DNA of 37,705 nt from an uncultured Pelagibacteraceae bacterium (lineage in GTDB: Bacteria > Pseudomonadota > Alphaproteobacteria > Pelagibacterales > Pelagibacteraceae). The translations under genes were made by a program, and so were the position numbers. The stretch lies in contig CACLTO010000001.1 in NCBI GenBank assembly GCA_902609915.1, positions 50,001 through 87,705 of the forward strand, in the 5' to 3' direction. Positions 7,589 to 15,555 of this stretch are shown in pieces. The first letter of the stretch is position 1. Every line of letters begins with the position of its first letter. Under the pieces are notes generated by a model that had not been told where the DNA came from, did no database searches, and was given only the letters and a program-made list of their open reading frames with translations.

Positions 7589-9352
7589 ATGAGTAAATTA
7601 TTTCAAATTTTAACCACATCAGAAAAAAATAAGGTATTTTTTTTCTTGACGTTAATTTTTTGTGCATCATTACTAGAAACTATCGGTATTGGAATTATAC
7701 CGTTGTTTCTATTTTTTTTAAATGATCCTGAAAATTACATAAATAAAATACCATATGACGATTTAAAATTTATTGTAATGAATTTAGATTATAACAAACA
7801 AATTTTGTATTTTTTAACATCTATTGGAATCTTTTTTATAATTAAAAATTTATTTTTGTTTTTTATAGTATTGTTTGAAACAAAATTTAAAAAAGATATG
7901 AAAATTTTAATTAGTGAAAATTTGATGAAGCATTATTTATCTATGAGTTATATTTTTCATACTAATAACAATCCTATCCTTTTAGCAAGAAATGTTGGAT
8001 CAGAAGTAAATAATGTTGCGATGTATATGGTATCACTTGTTTTGTTATTTAAAGAAATTTTACTAATTTTATTAATTTTAAGTATTTTATTATTTGTTGA
8101 TGTACAGTCTTCAATTTATACAGTTTTGTCATTTGCGTTTTTGGTGATCATTTACTTTTATTTTTCAAAAAGAAAAATTAAAACCTACTCGAAGATAGCT
8201 TTATTTGAAAGGGGTGAAAAAGGTAAAATACTATATCAAACATTTTGCTCTATTAAAGATGTTATACTAAAAAATAGATTTAGTTCTTTACTTTCAATTT
8301 ACTCGAAATCTATAAGTAGAGAATTCTCGTCTTTGAGAATTATTGAGATTATAAATAAATCACCGAAACTAATATTTGAGACAGTTGTAATATTAGTATT
8401 TTGTTTCTTTTTTTTAAACTTTTTTTTATCAGGAAAAAGTTTAAATAATTTTTTTCCAATAATTAGCCTTTATGTATTGGCTGGCATAAGATTGTATCCA
8501 ACATTTAGCAATATTTCTCTACATTATAATTCACTTAACGCAAATAAAATTTCTTTAGATTTAGTTCATGGAGAATTTTTAAGAGATGATTTTAATAAAA
8601 TTAATAATCAAAAAAACACAGAGGAAATAACATTTAGAAAAAATTTAACTTTTGAAAATATAAGTTTTGCTTATGAGCAAGGTTTTAATACTCTTGAAGA
8701 TATATCTTTTGAAATTGAGTGCAAAAAACAGCATGCTTTTATAGGAGAATCTGGATCAGGCAAAAGTACAATTATTAATATTTTGATGGGTTTATTGGAA
8801 CCAACAAAGGGAAGAGTTCTTGCGGATAATAAAGATATTGCAAAAAATAAAAATTCTTGGCAGAAAAAAATTGGATTTGTTCCACAAAATATTTATTTGA
8901 TAGATGACACTATATTAAAAAATATTGCATTTGGGTATGACTTGAAAGAAATTGATTTAGAGAGAGTAAATGACGTGATCGACAAAGTTTCTCTTACCGA
9001 GACAATAAATAAGATGCCTAATAAATTGGATACTTTAGTAGGTAACAATGGAGTTAGATTATCTGGAGGTCAAATTCAAAGAATAGGTCTAGCAAGAGCT
9101 TTATACGAAAGTCCAGATATATTGGTCTTGGATGAAGCAACAAGTTCATTAGATAATAAAACTGAGCTAGAAATCATAAACGAAATAAATAATTTAAAAA
9201 ATAAAGTTACAACAATTTTTATTGCTCATCGACTCTCTACAATTAAAACATGTGACAAAATTTTTGAACTATGTAATGGTAGATTGGTAAATCAAGGGTC
9301 ATTTCAAAAAGTTATAGCTGAGAATAAAGATTTAAATAAATTCTTAATGTAA
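7589..9352 (+). CDS. ABC transporter, fused permease/ATPase, PglK-like glycan flippase
   Basis: This 587-residue half-transporter has an N-terminal membrane domain (about residues 1-330, six predicted helices beginning VFFFLTLIFCASLLETIGIG) and a C-terminal ATPase. Walker A is GESGSGKST at 386-394, a Q-loop is VPQNIYLIDD, the signature is LSGGQIQRIGLARAL near 491, Walker B is ILVLDEATSSLD, and the switch is IAHRLSTI. Overall layout and motifs such as KIGFVPQNIYL resemble Campylobacter PglK, which flips lipid-linked oligosaccharides across the inner membrane; MsbA-type lipid export is the alternative. It is a single gene with its own 151-bp upstream region. In this island the likely cargo is a lipid-linked glycan repeat or core (inference). 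Confidence 0.88.
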   Translation: MSKLFQILTTSEKNKVFFFLTLIFCASLLETIGIGIIPLFLFFLNDPENYINKIPYDDLKFIVMNLDYNKQILYFLTSIGIFFIIKNLFLFFIVLFETKFKKDMKILISENLMKHYLSMSYIFHTNNNPILLARNVGSEVNNVAMYMVSLVLLFKEILLILLILSILLFVDVQSSIYTVLSFAFLVIIYFYFSKRKIKTYSKIALFERGEKGKILYQTFCSIKDVILKNRFSSLLSIYSKSISREFSSLRIIEIINKSPKLIFETVVILVFCFFFLNFFLSGKSLNNFFPIISLYVLAGIRLYPTFSNISLHYNSLNANKISLDLVHGEFLRDDFNKINNQKNTEEITFRKNLTFENISFAYEQGFNTLEDISFEIECKKQHAFIGESGSGKSTIINILMGLLEPTKGRVLADNKDIAKNKNSWQKKIGFVPQNIYLIDDTILKNIAFGYDLKEIDLERVNDVIDKVSLTETINKMPNKLDTLVGNNGVRLSGGQIQRIGLARALYESPDILVLDEATSSLDNKTELEIINEINNLKNKVTTIFIAHRLSTIKTCDKIFELCNGRLVNQGSFQKVIAENKDLNKFLM

Positions 9353-9399
9353 AAATTAAAAAGGTAGAAAAAAAAATTAATCATTTGAAGAATAAAAAT

Positions 9400-10722
9400 T
9401 TAGAATTTTTTTTCGTACTCATTAATTTTTTTAATAATTGTTTCAGCTATGACTAAATTTCCTTGTTCATTATAATGATTATATCCTTTATCATTTTTAT
9501 CCATATATTCTAATGCATTAACTTTAGAAAAAATATCTTTATGTAAGTCTATTATTAAAATATTTTTTTCTGACAGTTTTTTGATAATTGTGTCATACAT
9601 CATATATTTATCATTTTGGTTTGTTTGATACCTGTAATGATCTGGCAAATATACGAAATAAAAAATCGCGTTATTTCCTTCTACTAAATTTCTAGTTTTA
9701 TTGACTATGTCAATCAAATCATTAACGGGATACTCTTCTCTAAATAATAAATTAACTATGAATTGTCTTGTAAAATAAAGCTTAATAAATCTGAAAGGTT
9801 CAAATTTTTTTATGTTTCTTTCAGGTTTAGAACTTATATCTTGATATAATGACTCTATTTTATCAACTATAATTTTATTTATCTTTTCTTGTTTAAAAAT
9901 TAAATTTTGAGTAAAATCATTATCATTATAATACTCCTCTAATAAAGGAATTCTTCTTTCAAAAATTAAATTTCCAAGATCATTGTTTTCATAATAAACC
10001 CAAACAACTCTTTTTGTTTTATCTTTTTTGAAATACTCTTTTAAAGTTGCATATTCTAAGAGTGGACCATTACCCATTTGACCAATATTTAAAACAGTTT
10101 TTCCAGATAATTTTCTCAAATAACCATTGATATTTTGTTCTTCTTTCACACAGGCTCCATATATGTTTGAGTCACCAACAATAAAATAATCTATTGAACT
10201 TTTATCCCACTCACTGTCGGGATTATTAAATCCATATCTATCGTGATTTAAGACAATATATTGGCCTTTTGCGCAATAAAAATTTTTATTATTTGAGTGA
10301 CCTGAGAGTGGAACTAAGTCAAGATTATCAATACCACCTAAAAATGCTTGTGGAGGTATAGGAATAGTATTTACTCCTTCATTCTGTCTTGCTTCCTCAT
10401 AGAATTTTACTCTTGCCTTGGCAGTCATTGGGTTCGTATTTTTTTTATCACTAACTTCCACATAATGAAAATAACCCTCAACAAAAAATGATGCAAAAAT
10501 AATTGAAATTGAGGTTAAAGTTAAATTAAAAATAAAATTTTTACTCAAGAAAAAAGAAATCAAGGAACAAAATAATAAAAAAAAAGTAAAGTAGTAGTAA
10601 GGTTTATAATAATCAAATTTATCACCGTTATGTACAATTTGTGCTTTATAAAATACATAAAAAATTAAACAACTAGACAATAGAAAAAAAATTCCAGGTA
10701 ATAAAATCGATTTTATTCTCAT
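9400..10722 (-). CDS. Membrane-anchored SGNH-like protein
   Basis: From ATG at 10722 this is about 440 residues (an upstream ATG at 10752 would add ten residues and overlap the divergent gene). It has three hydrophobic segments near the N-terminus (SILLPGIFFLLSSCLIFYVF, then about 50-70 and 74-95 counted from the upstream start), followed by a soluble domain with SGNH marks: YFIVGDSNIYGACV (nucleophile Ser), a YYENNDLGNL block and YNHYNEQGN near the C-terminus in place of D-x-x-H. The preceding HDRYGFNNPD matches a motif seen before SGNH domains of membrane acyl-handling proteins. It probably esterifies or de-esterifies exported glycan at the membrane; substrate unknown. It is convergent with the ABC transporter and divergent from the oxygenase. 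Confidence 0.7.
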   Translation of the reverse strand: MRIKSILLPGIFFLLSSCLIFYVFYKAQIVHNGDKFDYYKPYYYFTFFLLFCSLISFFLSKNFIFNLTLTSISIIFASFFVEGYFHYVEVSDKKNTNPMTAKARVKFYEEARQNEGVNTIPIPPQAFLGGIDNLDLVPLSGHSNNKNFYCAKGQYIVLNHDRYGFNNPDSEWDKSSIDYFIVGDSNIYGACVKEEQNINGYLRKLSGKTVLNIGQMGNGPLLEYATLKEYFKKDKTKRVVWVYYENNDLGNLIFERRIPLLEEYYNDNDFTQNLIFKQEKINKIIVDKIESLYQDISSKPERNIKKFEPFRFIKLYFTRQFIVNLLFREEYPVNDLIDIVNKTRNLVEGNNAIFYFVYLPDHYRYQTNQNDKYMMYDTIIKKLSEKNILIIDLHKDIFSKVNALEYMDKNDKGYNHYNEQGNLVIAETIIKKINEYEKKF

Positions 10723-10764
10723 TATAAAATGTTTTTTGTTCAATATAGACAAGAAATATTAAAT

Positions 10765-11517
10765 ATGGTATCAAAAAATTTCATGATAAATCTATCAAAC
10801 TCAAATTTTTTTTTTCATCCCTATCCCCATGTTTTATTTAAAGATATATTTGATTTCACATTTTATGAAAAACTTTGTTCTGAATATCCAGAAATAGAAA
10901 ATTTAATTAAGACAACAGAAAAAAGCACAAACGAATTAAGCAAGTTTAATAAATTTCATTTAAACAATATTGATAATGAAAATAAATTTGAAGGCATTCT
11001 AAAAGTTAGAAAAAATTTTAGAGAAATATACCAACATTTGGCATCTGAAAATTTTTTTCAAAAATTAAACAATAAATTGATCGAAAATAATATCGATCTA
11101 AAACTAGATTATTTTAAGAAAAAATTTTTTTTTAAAAAAATTAAACATAAGTTTTACTTCGAATTTTCTAGTATACCATGCAATGGTGGCTATATTCTGC
11201 CACATACCGATAGTCCCAAAAAGAAGATAACATGTGTAATACCTATAATATCATCGTCCGAAAAAAAAATTTCTGGAATTAATAAAATTGGTACCTCTTT
11301 ACTTGTAGCGACTGAAGATAAGTATAAATTTAATTTTTATAATAAGACAGTACCTTTTGATGCAACTAAAGAGGAAAAGTATATAGAGTTTTTGCCTAAT
11401 CAAATGTTTATGTTTATTAAAACATACAATTCTTTACACAGTGTTGGCCCAATTCAAAGTATAGAAAAAGAATATAATTATAGAAAAAGCTTAACAATTA
11501 CCTTTATTGAACAATAG
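10765..11517 (+). CDS. 2-oxoglutarate/Fe(II)-dependent oxygenase family protein
   Basis: Starting at ATG 10765 (250 residues) avoids the overlap with the divergent SGNH gene; an in-frame ATG at 10729 is possible but overlaps it. The facial triad is visible: GGYILPHTDSP supplies His and Asp (residues 147 and 149), NSLHSVGP supplies the distal His (225), and the Arg in NYRKSLTITF (240) should bind 2-oxoglutarate. The N-terminal FFFHPYPHVLFKDIF is typical of prolyl-hydroxylase-like enzymes that begin by binding at the active-site lid. Likely chemistry is hydroxylation of a sugar or lipid intermediate. It is a lone plus-strand gene that ends 10 bp from the carbamoyltransferase remnant on the other strand. 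Confidence 0.75.
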   Translation: MVSKNFMINLSNSNFFFHPYPHVLFKDIFDFTFYEKLCSEYPEIENLIKTTEKSTNELSKFNKFHLNNIDNENKFEGILKVRKNFREIYQHLASENFFQKLNNKLIENNIDLKLDYFKKKFFFKKIKHKFYFEFSSIPCNGGYILPHTDSPKKKITCVIPIISSSEKKISGINKIGTSLLVATEDKYKFNFYNKTVPFDATKEEKYIEFLPNQMFMFIKTYNSLHSVGPIQSIEKEYNYRKSLTITFIEQ

Positions 11518-11527
11518 TTTTAGCTTA

Positions 11528-12000
11528 TCAGGCATTTATTTCGTTAAAACACCTTACATCCTCAACTTTTTTTAGTTTATTTAATTTTTTGTTGTCTTTA
11601 TTAATTGAATACCGTTTTCTTTTGCATCTTACGATACATCTGTTTGAGTCCACTAAATAATATTTTTGACCAATTTTTGCAAGTACTGAATTTATCTCAT
11701 ACATGGTCATAGGTTTGTCATAATAGGAATAAATAGCATCTACTAAAAGACTCGCTATCAGTCTATTTTGATGTTTTTTATCTTTTATGCCCGGGTGGTC
11801 TTTTAAAAAATCTGGCATTATAAAAATATTTAAAAACGGCAAAAATTTTTGAAGATATTTAAAAAAAAATTTTGATCTTGCTTTTTTAAAAAATAAATGG
11901 ATTTTTCCTAATACTTCTAAATTATTTTTTAATATCTTAATAAATTTATCTACTGCTAGCACATCCATTTCGGTTCCCATAGAGCGCAGGACTCATAAGC
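11528..12000 (-). pseudogene. Truncated, frameshifted C-terminal fragment of a carbamoyltransferase
   Basis: An open frame from ATG 11980 encodes 150 residues beginning MGTEMDVLAVDKFIK. This aligns with the motif MGTELDCLVIGNCYL near the end of the intact carbamoyltransferase at 12838-14676. Just upstream (12000-11981), in another frame, the DNA reads AYESCAL, the residues expected before that motif, so the frame is broken between AYESCAL and MGTEMD. The neighbouring FkbM stop codon abuts this point. The rest of the fragment (to VEDVRCFNEINA) resembles a C-terminal extension I do not otherwise recognise. It is most simply a remnant of a second carbamoyltransferase displaced by insertion of the FkbM segment. 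The open frame could still be translated, which I consider less likely. Confidence 0.6.
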
Positions 12001-12834
12001 TCAAATATTGGTGTTTTTAAACAATACTGATGTCCTTTTTTTTGAATAATCAATTAGTTTAAAACCGTTTTTGGTTAAATAATTTATGCAAGGTACCAAT
12101 GTACTTTCTTGATTAATTCCTCTTTCAAAGCCAGCATCAACAGTAATGTACTCAACTTTTCTTAGATGTTTACTTAATCCTTCCAAAATTTCAGGTTCCG
12201 CCCCCTCTCCCTCAATTTTTACTAATTTAACATTTTTATTTAAAGGTTCAATTATTTCGTCAAGAGTAGTAGTGTCGATTTTAATTTTTTGTTCATAATT
12301 TTTAACTTCAATTAACGAGCTATCTCCACCTGATTTCCCAGTGTAACTTTTTATGTAAAAATCCATTTTTTCTTTTTTATCTTTCCATAATGCTTTATTA
12401 ATAAGTGTTTGATTTCTAATATTATTTTTTAAATTAGAAAATTCAATTGGTGAAGGTTCAATACCTATATAATGAATTTTTTTTGTAAATATTAAATAAA
12501 AGTCGCCATTATTTGCTCCACAATCAATTATAATATCACCATTATAAAAACTAATATTATTTACCAAGTACAATTGACTTAAAGTTTCGGCTCTTGAAAT
12601 TAACCCTTTTTTATAACACGATAAACCCATTTTTTCATGATAAAATCTCCATGAACTTTTATTCTTGCTCTCAACAAAATAAAATTTTCCGTCAAAACGA
12701 ACTTTACCTTTATAGTTAAATAATAAAGTATATAAGTTAAAAACATAAACATATAAGCAACCTTTTAATTTAGGTATAATTTTGTAAAATAATTTATTTA
12801 AAGGAAATAATATAAAATAATGTAATAATTTCAT
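12001..12834 (-). CDS. FkbM family methyltransferase
   Basis: This 277-residue SAM-dependent methyltransferase has motif I in DIIIDCGANNGDF, the acidic strand in YIGIEPSPIEFSNLKNNI, and the FkbM hallmark IEGEGAEPEILEGL (usually KIDVEGxE), followed by YITVDAGFERG. FkbM proteins O-methylate sugars or polyketides; here a sugar hydroxyl of the surface glycan is the likely target (inference). It starts 3 bp after the carbamoyltransferase stop, so the two are cotranscribed. Its first 40 residues are hydrophobic/aromatic (LLHYFILFPLNKLFYKII), suggesting membrane association. Its stop codon directly abuts the carbamoyltransferase remnant, marking a recombination junction. Confidence 0.88.
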   Translation of the reverse strand: MKLLHYFILFPLNKLFYKIIPKLKGCLYVYVFNLYTLLFNYKGKVRFDGKFYFVESKNKSSWRFYHEKMGLSCYKKGLISRAETLSQLYLVNNISFYNGDIIIDCGANNGDFYLIFTKKIHYIGIEPSPIEFSNLKNNIRNQTLINKALWKDKKEKMDFYIKSYTGKSGGDSSLIEVKNYEQKIKIDTTTLDEIIEPLNKNVKLVKIEGEGAEPEILEGLSKHLRKVEYITVDAGFERGINQESTLVPCINYLTKNGFKLIDYSKKRTSVLFKNTNI

Positions 12835-12837
12835 TAA

Positions 12838-14676
12838 TTAATCTTTATCAAATTTTGTGTGATATTTTTTCCTTAAATTTACATCTTGGTCTTTTTTTTT
12901 GAGATAGCAATTTCCAATTACAAGACAATCGAGTTCAGTACCCATAAAACAATCGAAAGCATTTTCAACAGTATTTACTATCGGTTCTCCTCTAACATTA
13001 AATGACGTATTAACTAAAATTGGACAACCAGTCTTATCTTTAAAAGCTTTAATAAGTTTATAATATTTTTCATTTGTTGATTTATGAACAGTCTGAATTC
13101 TTGAAGAATAATCTACGTGTGTTACAGCAGGCACAGTTGATCTCTTTAAATTTAATTTCTCTATGCCAAATAAATTTTTTACTTTTTCTGACATTCTTAT
13201 TTTTTTGTTATCATTAATCTCAGACACTAAAAGCATATAAGGACTATCAACATTTAATTTAAACCATGTATTTAAGTCTTCTCTTAGAATTGAGGGCGCA
13301 AATGGCCTAAAACTCTCTCTATATTTTATTTTTAAATTCAAATTTTTTTGCATATCTGTAACTCTAGGATCTCCTAAAATCGATCTACATCCTAGAGCTC
13401 TAGGTCCAAATTCCATTCTGCCTTGAAACCAGCCAATAGCTTTTGCTTCAGACAAATCTTGAGCTGTTTTATCAATTAACACCTCCTCTTTCATAACCTC
13501 AAAAATTCCACCTTTTTTTTCTAAAGCTTTTTCAATTTCATCTTGTGAATATTCTGGTCCAACAAAAGAGCCTCTCATTTGGTCAAAATTAAAAACAGTT
13601 CTTTTATTTTTCAATTCCAAGTGCCATAGAGATAATGCTGATCCTAAAGAACCACCAGCATCCCCTGCTGCTGGTTGAATCCAAATATTGTCAAAAATAT
13701 TTCCTTTTAATATTTTTCCGTTTGCAACACAATTCAGTGCAACTCCTCCTGCTAAACATAAATTAGAAATTTTGTATTCAGATCTAACTGATGCCGCAAT
13801 TTTTAACATGATTTCTTCAGTAATCTTTTGAATAGATGCAGCAATATCCATATGAAATTGAGTAATTTTTTCTTTCTCTGAAGACCTTGGTTTACTATTA
13901 AATAATTTATCAAATTTATTGTTTGTCATGGTCAAACCTGTTGAATAATTAAAATAATCTTGATTTAATTTAAAAGATCCATCCTCTTTTATATCCACTA
14001 ATTTATTTTTTATTAAATCATAATAAGTTGGCTCACCGTAAGGAGCTAAGCCCATCAGTTTATATTCACCACTGTTTACTTTAAAGCCAGTGTAATAAGT
14101 AAATGCAGAATATAATAACCCTAAAGAATGCGGAAAATGTATTTCTTTTACTATCTCCAGTTTATCTTTTTTACCAATTGATATTGTAGTAGTTGCCCAT
14201 TCACCAACACCATCGGCTGTAATTATTATTGCATTTTCAAAAGGGGATGGAAAAAATGCACTCGCAGCATGACTAATATGATGTTCAGAAAAAAAAAGTT
14301 TATTGTCTAAACTCATATTTTTATCATGTCTCTTCAAATTATTTATAAGTAAGTTTTTTTGAAAAAGTTTATCTTTAAGCCAAATTGGCATAGACTTTGA
14401 AAATTGTTTAAAACCTTTTGGCGCAAAAGCCACGTAAGTTTCCAACAATCTCTCAAATTTAAGAAATGGTTTTTCGTAAAAAGTTATGTAATTTACATCT
14501 GCAATTTTTAAATTTGCAAATTTTAGTACAAATTCAATAGCATTAAATGGGTAACCTGAGTCGTGTTTTTTTCTGGTAAATCTCTCTTCTTGTGCTGCAG
14601 CAATTAATTTTCCATCAATTATTAATGCCGCTGCACTATCATGGTAAAAAGCTGAAATGCCTAATATTGATGTCAC
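12838..14676 (-). CDS. Carbamoyltransferase (NodU/CmcH/SxtI family)
   Basis: From GTG at 14676 this is 612 residues. The longer frame to 14775 is an artefact because it reads through the DUF5989-type gene in another frame. The N-terminal Kae1-like domain starts TSILGISAFYHDSAAALI with AAAQEERFTRKKHD, then HHISHAASAFFPSPF and ITADGVGEW. The C-terminal part shows GGVALNCVANG, GRMEFGPRALGCRSILGDPR and VNTSFNVRGEPIVNT. The family makes carbamoyl-AMP from carbamoyl phosphate and ATP and transfers the carbamoyl group to a hydroxyl, as in Nod factors, cephamycin, tobramycin and O-antigen sugars. The SxtJ-DUF5989-carbamoyltransferase order is a recurrent arrangement. The stop/start TAGTG overlap with the small upstream gene implies translational coupling. 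Confidence 0.93.
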   Translation of the reverse strand: MTSILGISAFYHDSAAALIIDGKLIAAAQEERFTRKKHDSGYPFNAIEFVLKFANLKIADVNYITFYEKPFLKFERLLETYVAFAPKGFKQFSKSMPIWLKDKLFQKNLLINNLKRHDKNMSLDNKLFFSEHHISHAASAFFPSPFENAIIITADGVGEWATTTISIGKKDKLEIVKEIHFPHSLGLLYSAFTYYTGFKVNSGEYKLMGLAPYGEPTYYDLIKNKLVDIKEDGSFKLNQDYFNYSTGLTMTNNKFDKLFNSKPRSSEKEKITQFHMDIAASIQKITEEIMLKIAASVRSEYKISNLCLAGGVALNCVANGKILKGNIFDNIWIQPAAGDAGGSLGSALSLWHLELKNKRTVFNFDQMRGSFVGPEYSQDEIEKALEKKGGIFEVMKEEVLIDKTAQDLSEAKAIGWFQGRMEFGPRALGCRSILGDPRVTDMQKNLNLKIKYRESFRPFAPSILREDLNTWFKLNVDSPYMLLVSEINDNKKIRMSEKVKNLFGIEKLNLKRSTVPAVTHVDYSSRIQTVHKSTNEKYYKLIKAFKDKTGCPILVNTSFNVRGEPIVNTVENAFDCFMGTELDCLVIGNCYLKKKDQDVNLRKKYHTKFDKD

Positions 14677-14825
14677 TAAAAAATTGTATAAATAAATGGA
14701 GCAACAGCAGAACCTTGGCTCAAGATAATTAATCCACCAAATATTGCTAAAACTATTATTATTGGTAAAAGCCAATATTTTTTTCTAACTTTTAAAAATT
14801 CCCAAAATTCTTTGATAAATTCCAT
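14676..14825 (-). CDS. Small DUF5989-type membrane protein
   Basis: A 49-codon gene starts at ATG 14825 and stops at TAG 14678-14676. It begins MEFIKEFWEFLKVRKKYWLL and has one hydrophobic helix (about residues 18-36) ending in LSQGSAVAPFIYTIF. This sequence pattern (charged amphipathic start, R-K-K-Y-W-L-L-P, then SQGSAVAPFIYT) is that of the DUF5989 family, which sits beside SxtJ-like proteins and carbamoyltransferases in many bacteria. The stop overlaps the carbamoyltransferase GTG by one base, and the gene begins one base after the SxtJ-family stop. It is probably a single-pass inner-membrane partner or anchor for the carbamoyltransferase (inference). It is short enough to be missed by length-filtered gene calling. 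Confidence 0.88.
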   Translation of the reverse strand: MEFIKEFWEFLKVRKKYWLLPIIIVLAIFGGLIILSQGSAVAPFIYTIF

Positions 14826-14826
14826 A

Positions 14827-15213
14827 TTAAAACTGTTTTTTCATATTACTGTTAGTATTATCCTTTTTTATCCAGTAACTTTTCTTTTTATTTATTTTTA
14901 GATTTAAGACATCTTTTTTAAATAGCTTCAAGAGTATTCCAATTGGAGTAATAATTAAAAAAAAGATTATAGCCATTACAACTGGTGAAACGATTTTTCC
15001 TAAGTATAAACCGAATCTAAACCATATTTTGTTAAGCGGATTTAAAATATTAGAATTTAATAATCCCAATACAAGAAAAATAAGCGATATTATTAAAGTC
15101 CAGTAATTAACATGATTTCCTTTTGATAGCGGGTAGAGAGAAATTATTACAAAAACAACAAAGAAAACTATTCCAAAATTCTTATTAGATGGGATTTTAA
15201 CCTTGTTATCCAT
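14827..15213 (-). CDS. SxtJ family membrane protein
   Basis: This 128-residue protein has a short polar N-terminus and hydrophobic segments at about residues 13-30, 36-55 and 72-97 (VVMAIIFFLIITPIGILLKL), then a basic tail with KKSYWIKKD. The segment NPLNKIWFRFGLYLGKIVSPVVM and the ITPIGILLK helix are characteristic of the SxtJ family, named from saxitoxin clusters, where it accompanies the carbamoyltransferase SxtI. It is the first gene of the five-part minus-strand unit ending at 11528. Function is unestablished; a membrane platform for the carbamoyltransferase is a reasonable inference. A 14-bp perfect palindrome lies 14 bp upstream of its ATG. Confidence 0.88.
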   Translation of the reverse strand: MDNKVKIPSNKNFGIVFFVVFVIISLYPLSKGNHVNYWTLIISLIFLVLGLLNSNILNPLNKIWFRFGLYLGKIVSPVVMAIIFFLIITPIGILLKLFKKDVLNLKINKKKSYWIKKDNTNSNMKKQF

Positions 15214-15226
15214 AAATTCTTTACAG

Positions 15227-15240
15227 TGAATTTAAATTCA
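15227..15240. promoter_or_regulatory. 14-bp perfect palindrome upstream of the SxtJ-family gene
   Basis: TGAATTTAAATTCA is a perfect inverted repeat 14 bp upstream of the minus-strand ATG at 15213, in the 5' untranslated or promoter region of the carbamoylation operon. It could be an operator for a dimeric regulator. In DNA this AT-rich a 14-bp palindrome can arise by chance, so confidence is low. A second inverted pair (TTATCT at 15249-15254, AGATAA at 15264-15269) lies close by. Confidence 0.3.
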
Positions 15241-15364
15241 TAGTGATATTATCTAACTCTAGAAGATAAAATTTACTTCTGCAATATTTATTTAAAAATT
15301 TGTTTTATTGGGTGGTAAATTTTTTTCTATTGACATTATTAAATTTATAGTGATTGTGAGTTTA

Positions 15365-15485
15365 GTTACTGAAATGCATGGTGGGAAATCAGTGTGAAAT
15401 TCATTGGCTGTTCCTGCAACCGTAAAGTCGGAGCGCCACCCAGTACAGTCCGTTGTCGAATGAAGGCCAGGAAAAGTCTAGTTCT
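15365..15485 (+). ncRNA. Cobalamin (adenosylcobalamin-type) riboswitch
   Basis: Conserved class marks occur in order: GGTGGGAAATCAGTGTGAAA (15380-15399), then GGCTGTTCCTGCAACCGTAA (15406-15425), GTCGGAGCGCCACCCAGTAC (15427-15446) and the B12-box-like GGCCAGGAAAAG (15465-15476). These correspond to the J6/3 and P4-P6 core and the B12 box of cobalamin aptamers. It lies 71 nt upstream of the BtuB-like start and surely controls that transcript. The whole 15214-15555 gene-free gap is accounted for by this aptamer, the leader hairpin downstream, and promoter DNA for the divergent SxtJ operon. This stretch is markedly less AT-rich than its surroundings, as structured RNA requires. Confidence 0.93.
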
Positions 15486-15519
15486 ATGATGAAAAATTAA
15501 CATCGGCATAAATATAATA

Positions 15520-15538
15520 AGGCTCAATTTTTGAGCTT
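15520..15538 (+). promoter_or_regulatory. Hairpin between riboswitch and BtuB-like start (possible expression platform)
   Basis: GCTCAA (15522-15527) and TTGAGC (15531-15536) pair across a TTT loop, extendable by two pairs to 15520-15538. The next bases are AAACAAATGGAG and the ATG is at 15556, so no T-tract follows on the plus strand and an intrinsic terminator is doubtful. The Shine-Dalgarno-like GGAG (15547-15550) lies just outside the stem. It may take part in a translational on/off switch, but I cannot fold alternatives by hand. Confidence 0.4.
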
Positions 15539-15555
15539 AAACAAATGGAGAAATT

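Noticed and set aside
9353..9399. Intrinsic terminator between the convergent ABC transporter and SGNH genes
   Set aside because: A- and T-runs are present but no GC-containing stem precedes them.
14677..14775. N-terminal extension of the carbamoyltransferase frame (MAFTNNNSF...)
   Set aside because: It is an out-of-frame reading of the DUF5989-type gene; family sequence begins only at the GTG at 14676.
15330..15351. TTGACA ... TATAGT as a sigma-70 promoter for the riboswitch transcript
   Set aside because: The two hexamers are only 10 bp apart, too close, and no good -10 lies 16-18 bp from TTGACA. A promoter must exist here but I cannot place it.
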